Source: an uncultured Caulobacterales bacterium
Lineage (GTDB): Bacteria; Pseudomonadota; Alphaproteobacteria; Caulobacterales; Caulobacteraceae
DNA length: 7,111 nucleotides
Direction of reading: 5' to 3'
NCBI GenBank assembly: GCA_903903715.1
Contig: CAIUZX010000349.1
Coordinates: 1-7,111 of the forward strand
The first letter of the stretch is position 1, and each line of letters begins with the position of its first letter. This document shows, in pieces, positions 5,003 through 7,111 of this stretch. Below the pieces are notes generated by a model. The model had not been told where the DNA came from. It was given only the letters and a program-made list of their open reading frames with translations, and made no database searches. A program made the translations under genes and the position numbers.

Positions 5003-6367
5003 TCAACTCGCCGCTTCGCGCACGGCGGCGGACACGTCCTTGATCACGGCGCGGATCAGGCTCTCGTCATCCCCCTCGGCCATGACCCGGATCAGCCGCT
5101 CCGTGCCTGACGGCCGGACCAGCAGACGACCCGACCCGTTGAGGCGCGCCTCGCCGTCGGCGATGGCCTTTTTAACGCGCTCCGACTTCATCGGGTCTCC
5201 GCCATGGAAGCGCACATTCTCCATGCGCTGGGGCGTTGGCGTGTAAAGGCTCGCGAGCTGGCTGAGCGGCTGGCCGCTCTCGGCGATCACCGCCAGCACC
5301 TGCAGCGCCGCGATCAGGCCGTCTCCGGTGGTGGAGAAGTCCGACAGGACGAGGTGCCCTGACGGCTCGCCGCCCAGATTGAAGCCGCCCTCGCGCATCC
5401 GCTCCACCACATAGCGGTCGCCCACCTTGGTGCGCTCGAGGGAGAGGCCAAGCCCCTCCACAAAGCGCTGGAAGCCGAGGTTCGACATGACCGTCGACAC
5501 CACGCCGCCGCCCTTCAGGCGATCCGACGCCACCCAGGCGCGGGCGATCAAGGCCATGATCTGGTCCCCGTCCACCGGGTGGCCGGTCTCGTCGCAGATG
5601 GCGAGGCGGTCGGCGTCGCCATCGAGGGCGATGCCGATATCGGCGCGATATTCCTTCACCGCGCGCACCATGGCGCCGGGGTGGGTCGATCCGCAGTCCT
5701 GGTTGATGTTGAAGCCGTTCGGCGCGACGCCCAGCGGAATGACCTCGGCTCCGAGCTCATAAAGGGCGAGCGGAGCGACCTTGTAGGCGGCGCCGTTGGC
5801 GCAGTCGATCACGATGCGCAGGCCGTTGAGTGTGAGCTTGCGAGGGAAGGTCGCCTTGGCGATCTCGACATAGCGCGCCTGGGCGTCGTCGATCCGGGTC
5901 ACCCGGCCAAGGTCGGCGGGGGCGGCGAGACCATCCTGCAGGCCCTCGTCCATCAGGGCCTCGATCTCCATCTCCCGCGCGTCGGACAGCTTGTAGCCGT
6001 CCGGGCCGAAAAGTTTGATCCCGTTGTCGGAAGAAGAATTGTGCGAGGCCGACACCATCACGCCCAGATCTGCGCGCATCGAGCGGGTCATCATGGCCAC
6101 CGCCGGGGTGGGCAGGGGGCCGAACAGGCGTACGTCCATCCCGACGCTGGTGAAGCCCGCCACCAGGGCCGGCTCGATCATGTAGCCGGACAGCCGCGTA
6201 TCCTTGCCGATCACCACCAGGTGTCGGCGGTCGGGATCCCGCCGGAACAGCTTGCCAGCCGCCAGCCCGACGCGCAGCGCGACCTCGGCGGTCATCGGGT
6301 GGGTGTTCGCCTGTCCGCGAATGCCGTCGGTTCCGAAATACCGCCGTTCGGTCTTTGTCTTGCTCAT
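5003..6367 (-). CDS. glmM: Phosphoglucosamine mutase
   Basis: GlmM converts glucosamine-6-phosphate to glucosamine-1-phosphate in the cytoplasm, the step before UDP-GlcNAc synthesis for peptidoglycan and lipopolysaccharide. The 454-residue length is normal for the family (E. coli 445). All four alpha-phosphohexomutase motifs are present: YFGTDGIRG at the N-terminus, VSASHN with the phosphorylated serine at residue 108, the metal loop DGDADR (249-254), the sugar-binding GGEPSGH (332-338) and the phosphate-binding RPSGTERLIRV (418-428). GEPSG and the N-terminus separate it from phosphoglucomutase/phosphomannomutase relatives. The active-site loop after SASHN reads SSSDNG rather than the more usual N-P-F/Y-x-D-N-G form. 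The start at 6367 begins the conserved KYFGTDG-type N-terminus; the SD is weak (GAG 8 nt upstream). The gene is probably transcribed alone from the 6368-6505 gap and is presumably essential. Confidence 0.97.
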   Translation of the reverse strand: MSKTKTERRYFGTDGIRGQANTHPMTAEVALRVGLAAGKLFRRDPDRRHLVVIGKDTRLSGYMIEPALVAGFTSVGMDVRLFGPLPTPAVAMMTRSMRADLGVMVSASHNSSSDNGIKLFGPDGYKLSDAREMEIEALMDEGLQDGLAAPADLGRVTRIDDAQARYVEIAKATFPRKLTLNGLRIVIDCANGAAYKVAPLALYELGAEVIPLGVAPNGFNINQDCGSTHPGAMVRAVKEYRADIGIALDGDADRLAICDETGHPVDGDQIMALIARAWVASDRLKGGGVVSTVMSNLGFQRFVEGLGLSLERTKVGDRYVVERMREGGFNLGGEPSGHLVLSDFSTTGDGLIAALQVLAVIAESGQPLSQLASLYTPTPQRMENVRFHGGDPMKSERVKKAIADGEARLNGSGRLLVRPSGTERLIRVMAEGDDESLIRAVIKDVSAAVREAAS

Positions 6368-6384
6368 CGAGGTCTCATCACGGG

Positions 6385-6409
6385 GCGCAAAATCGAGTTG
6401 CGCAAATCC
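6385..6409. repeat. Direct repeat GCGCAAA in the glmM leader region
   Basis: GCGCAAAATC (6385-6394) and GCGCAAATCC (6400-6409) are spaced 15 nt start to start, in the 5' region of glmM. The second copy overlaps the palindrome TTGCGCAA (6398-6405). This may be an operator or chance; it lies 18-42 nt upstream of the glmM start. Confidence 0.3.
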
Positions 6410-6418
6410 TTAGCACAG

Positions 6419-6433
6419 GCGCTTCCGAAGCGC
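6419..6433. promoter_or_regulatory. Perfect 7-bp inverted repeat upstream of glmM
   Basis: GCGCTTC and GAAGCGC flank a single central C. With a 1-nt centre it is unlikely to form an RNA hairpin terminator, but it could be a site for a dimeric regulator. It is 52 nt upstream of the glmM start and 73 nt upstream of the tRNA, so it could act on either. No regulator is identified. Confidence 0.35.
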
Positions 6434-6458
6434 ATATGGCGGGACATCACGGGCCGAC

Positions 6459-6487
6459 TTGCGCCGCGCGCCGCTTGGCCCTATACG
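6459..6487 (+). promoter_or_regulatory. Candidate promoter for tRNA-Val
   Basis: TTGCGC (6459-6464) and TATACG (6482-6487) are separated by 17 nt, close to the housekeeping sigma pattern. The predicted transcript would start about 12 nt before the mature tRNA 5' end. Match quality is moderate. Confidence 0.4.
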
Positions 6488-6505
6488 ACGCCCTTCCTGA
6501 GGGCT

Positions 6506-6580
6506 GGACGCGTAGCTCAGCGGGAGAGCACCTCGTTGACATCGAGGGGGTCACAGGTTCAATCCCTGTCGCGTCCACCA
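6506..6580 (+). tRNA. tRNA-Val (anticodon GAC)
   Basis: A complete cloverleaf is seen. The acceptor stem GGACGCG (6506-6512) pairs with CGCGTCC (6570-6576). The D stem is GCTC/GAGC. The anticodon stem CCTCG/CGAGG carries the loop TTGACAT with anticodon GAC at 6538-6540. The T arm is ACAGG-TTCAATC-CCTGT. The discriminator base is A6577 and CCA is encoded at 6578-6580. GAC reads the valine codons GTC and GTT. There is no intron or mismatch in the stems, so it looks functional. Confidence 0.97.
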
Positions 6581-6632
6581 TTTTACCCGCCGCAAAATCC
6601 GTGGGCCGCTCGTGAAAATGGCGCCGGGCATT

Positions 6633-6660
6633 GTTCCCGCTAGCGCTTGCGGAACCTTTT
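6633..6660 (+). terminator. Probable intrinsic terminator after tRNA-Val
   Basis: GTTCC (6633-6637) pairs with GGAAC (6651-6655), and GC (6639-6640) with GC (6649-6650), with one bulged C and an 8-nt loop. The stem is followed by C and then TTTT (6657-6660). It would stop transcripts from the tRNA about 50-80 nt past the mature end. It overlaps the stop codon and last codons of the opposite-strand gene. The T run is short, so the call is moderate. Confidence 0.45.
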
Positions 6661-7071
6661 GGCTTCCGCCTCGAGCTTGGAGGCCCATGCGTCCGGCGCG
6701 TCGTTTTCGACTTGAAACGGCAAGGTCCCGGCGACGCCGCGCAACGCCAGCCACAGCGGTGCGCTGAAATGGCCGAGCACACGCAGGGGGCGGCGCTTGT
6801 CGTCGGTCACATCCCAGCCTTCAGCTTCGAGCGCTGCGACCTGGTCAGCCGGCGACTTGTCCTCTGGGTGCTCCCAGCCCGAAGGCCGCGCCACTGCTTC
6901 GGCGTCGTCCGCGCTGAGCCCGAAAAGGGTGGTGGCGCAAGCATTGATCTCGGGAAACTCCGCCCGGGCTTCCGGCTCCGCGAAGTCCCTCTTGAGGACC
7001 GCGCGGAATTCCAGGTCGCGGACGCCGGGAAGGTCGATCAGGCGTCGGAGCGCATCAGGCGTGTTTGTCAT
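6640..7071 (-). CDS. Hypothetical protein, 143 residues
   Basis: I do not recognise this family. The protein is soluble-looking, with no signal peptide or membrane helix. It begins MTNTPDALRRLIDLPGVRDLEF, has an acidic middle (residues 51-91, including GLSADDAEAV, WEHPEDK and LEAEGWDVTDD), a more hydrophobic stretch (HFSAPLWLALRGVAGTLPFQ, 101-120), and a basic helical tail ending KRFRKR. The reading frame is open over its whole length with high third-position GC, which supports coding. The ATG at 7071 is the only Met in the frame; there is no clear SD, and the start is 9 nt after the apparent stop codon of a preceding gene, which suggests translational coupling in an operon. Its 3' end is tail-to-tail with tRNA-Val (59 nt gap) and overlaps the putative tRNA terminator. 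Confidence 0.7.
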   Translation of the reverse strand: MTNTPDALRRLIDLPGVRDLEFRAVLKRDFAEPEARAEFPEINACATTLFGLSADDAEAVARPSGWEHPEDKSPADQVAALEAEGWDVTDDKRRPLRVLGHFSAPLWLALRGVAGTLPFQVENDAPDAWASKLEAEAKRFRKR

Positions 7072-7080
7072 GTCGCGAGC

Positions 7081-7111
7081 TTAGCGCGAGTTGCGCCCGA
7101 TGTCTTCGAAC
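7081..7111 (-). CDS. Possible C-terminal end of an upstream gene
   Basis: On the minus strand from the right edge, one frame reads FEDIGRNSR and then TAA at 7081-7083. Eight of nine codons end in G or C, as in the neighbouring genes, and the stop is 9 nt before the start of the hypothetical gene, a spacing typical of operons. Nine codons are too few to identify the product or to prove it is coding. Confidence 0.3.
   Translation of the reverse strand, partial: FEDIGRNSR

Noticed and set aside
6506..6580. tRNA-Val as an integration site for a mobile element
   Set aside because: No second copy of the tRNA 3' end, integrase or foreign-looking composition is visible in the window.
5579..6643. 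Long plus-strand open frame of 354 codons
   Set aside because: It runs antisense through glmM and then across the tRNA; the composition is typical of a shadow frame.

Overview
This GC-rich window carries nine protein-coding genes or gene ends and one tRNA, packed with short intergenic gaps. The codon use is strongly G/C-ending. The content (an AqpS-type aquaporin beside a glutaredoxin-class arsC, a secreted COG1228 amidohydrolase of the kind known from Caulobacter, GlmM, and RcnB-like and DUF883-like small proteins) suggests an alphaproteobacterium, most likely in the Caulobacterales (Brevundimonas/Phenylobacterium/Caulobacter type). That placement is inference; no marker gene here settles it.

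Layout from left to right. Positions 1-697 are the end of an arsenic-resistance operon on the + strand: the C-terminal part of an aquaglyceroporin followed 29 nt later by arsC. Next on the + strand come a signal-peptide-bearing amidohydrolase/prolidase-like enzyme (767-2080) and a uracil-DNA-glycosylase-superfamily protein that lacks iron-sulfur cysteines (GTG start, 2132-2695). A small RcnB-like periplasmic protein lies on the - strand (2716-3117), divergent from a small Ala-rich membrane-anchored, DUF883-like protein (3312-3686) that contains a perfect 24-bp tandem duplication. A 396-residue GST-fold protein with an unassigned C-terminal extension (3805-4995) converges on glmM (- strand, 5003-6367), with only 7 nt between the stop codons. 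A tRNA-Val(GAC) gene (6506-6580) follows with a candidate promoter and terminator. A hypothetical protein on the - strand (6640-7071) appears to sit just downstream of another gene whose last codons reach the window edge.

Functionally the genes do not form one system. ArsC reduces arsenate to arsenite, and the neighbouring channel can let arsenite leave the cell. GlmM makes glucosamine-1-phosphate for cell-wall precursors. The others are separate stress, repair and catabolic functions. I found no CRISPR array, transposon, phage module or convincing undescribed multi-gene system. The most interesting points are the Arg-to-Val change after the second NPA box of the aquaporin, the cluster-less UDG-like protein, the internal 24-bp repeat in the membrane anchor gene, and the GST C-terminal extension. 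No gene-free stretch exceeds about 200 nt.
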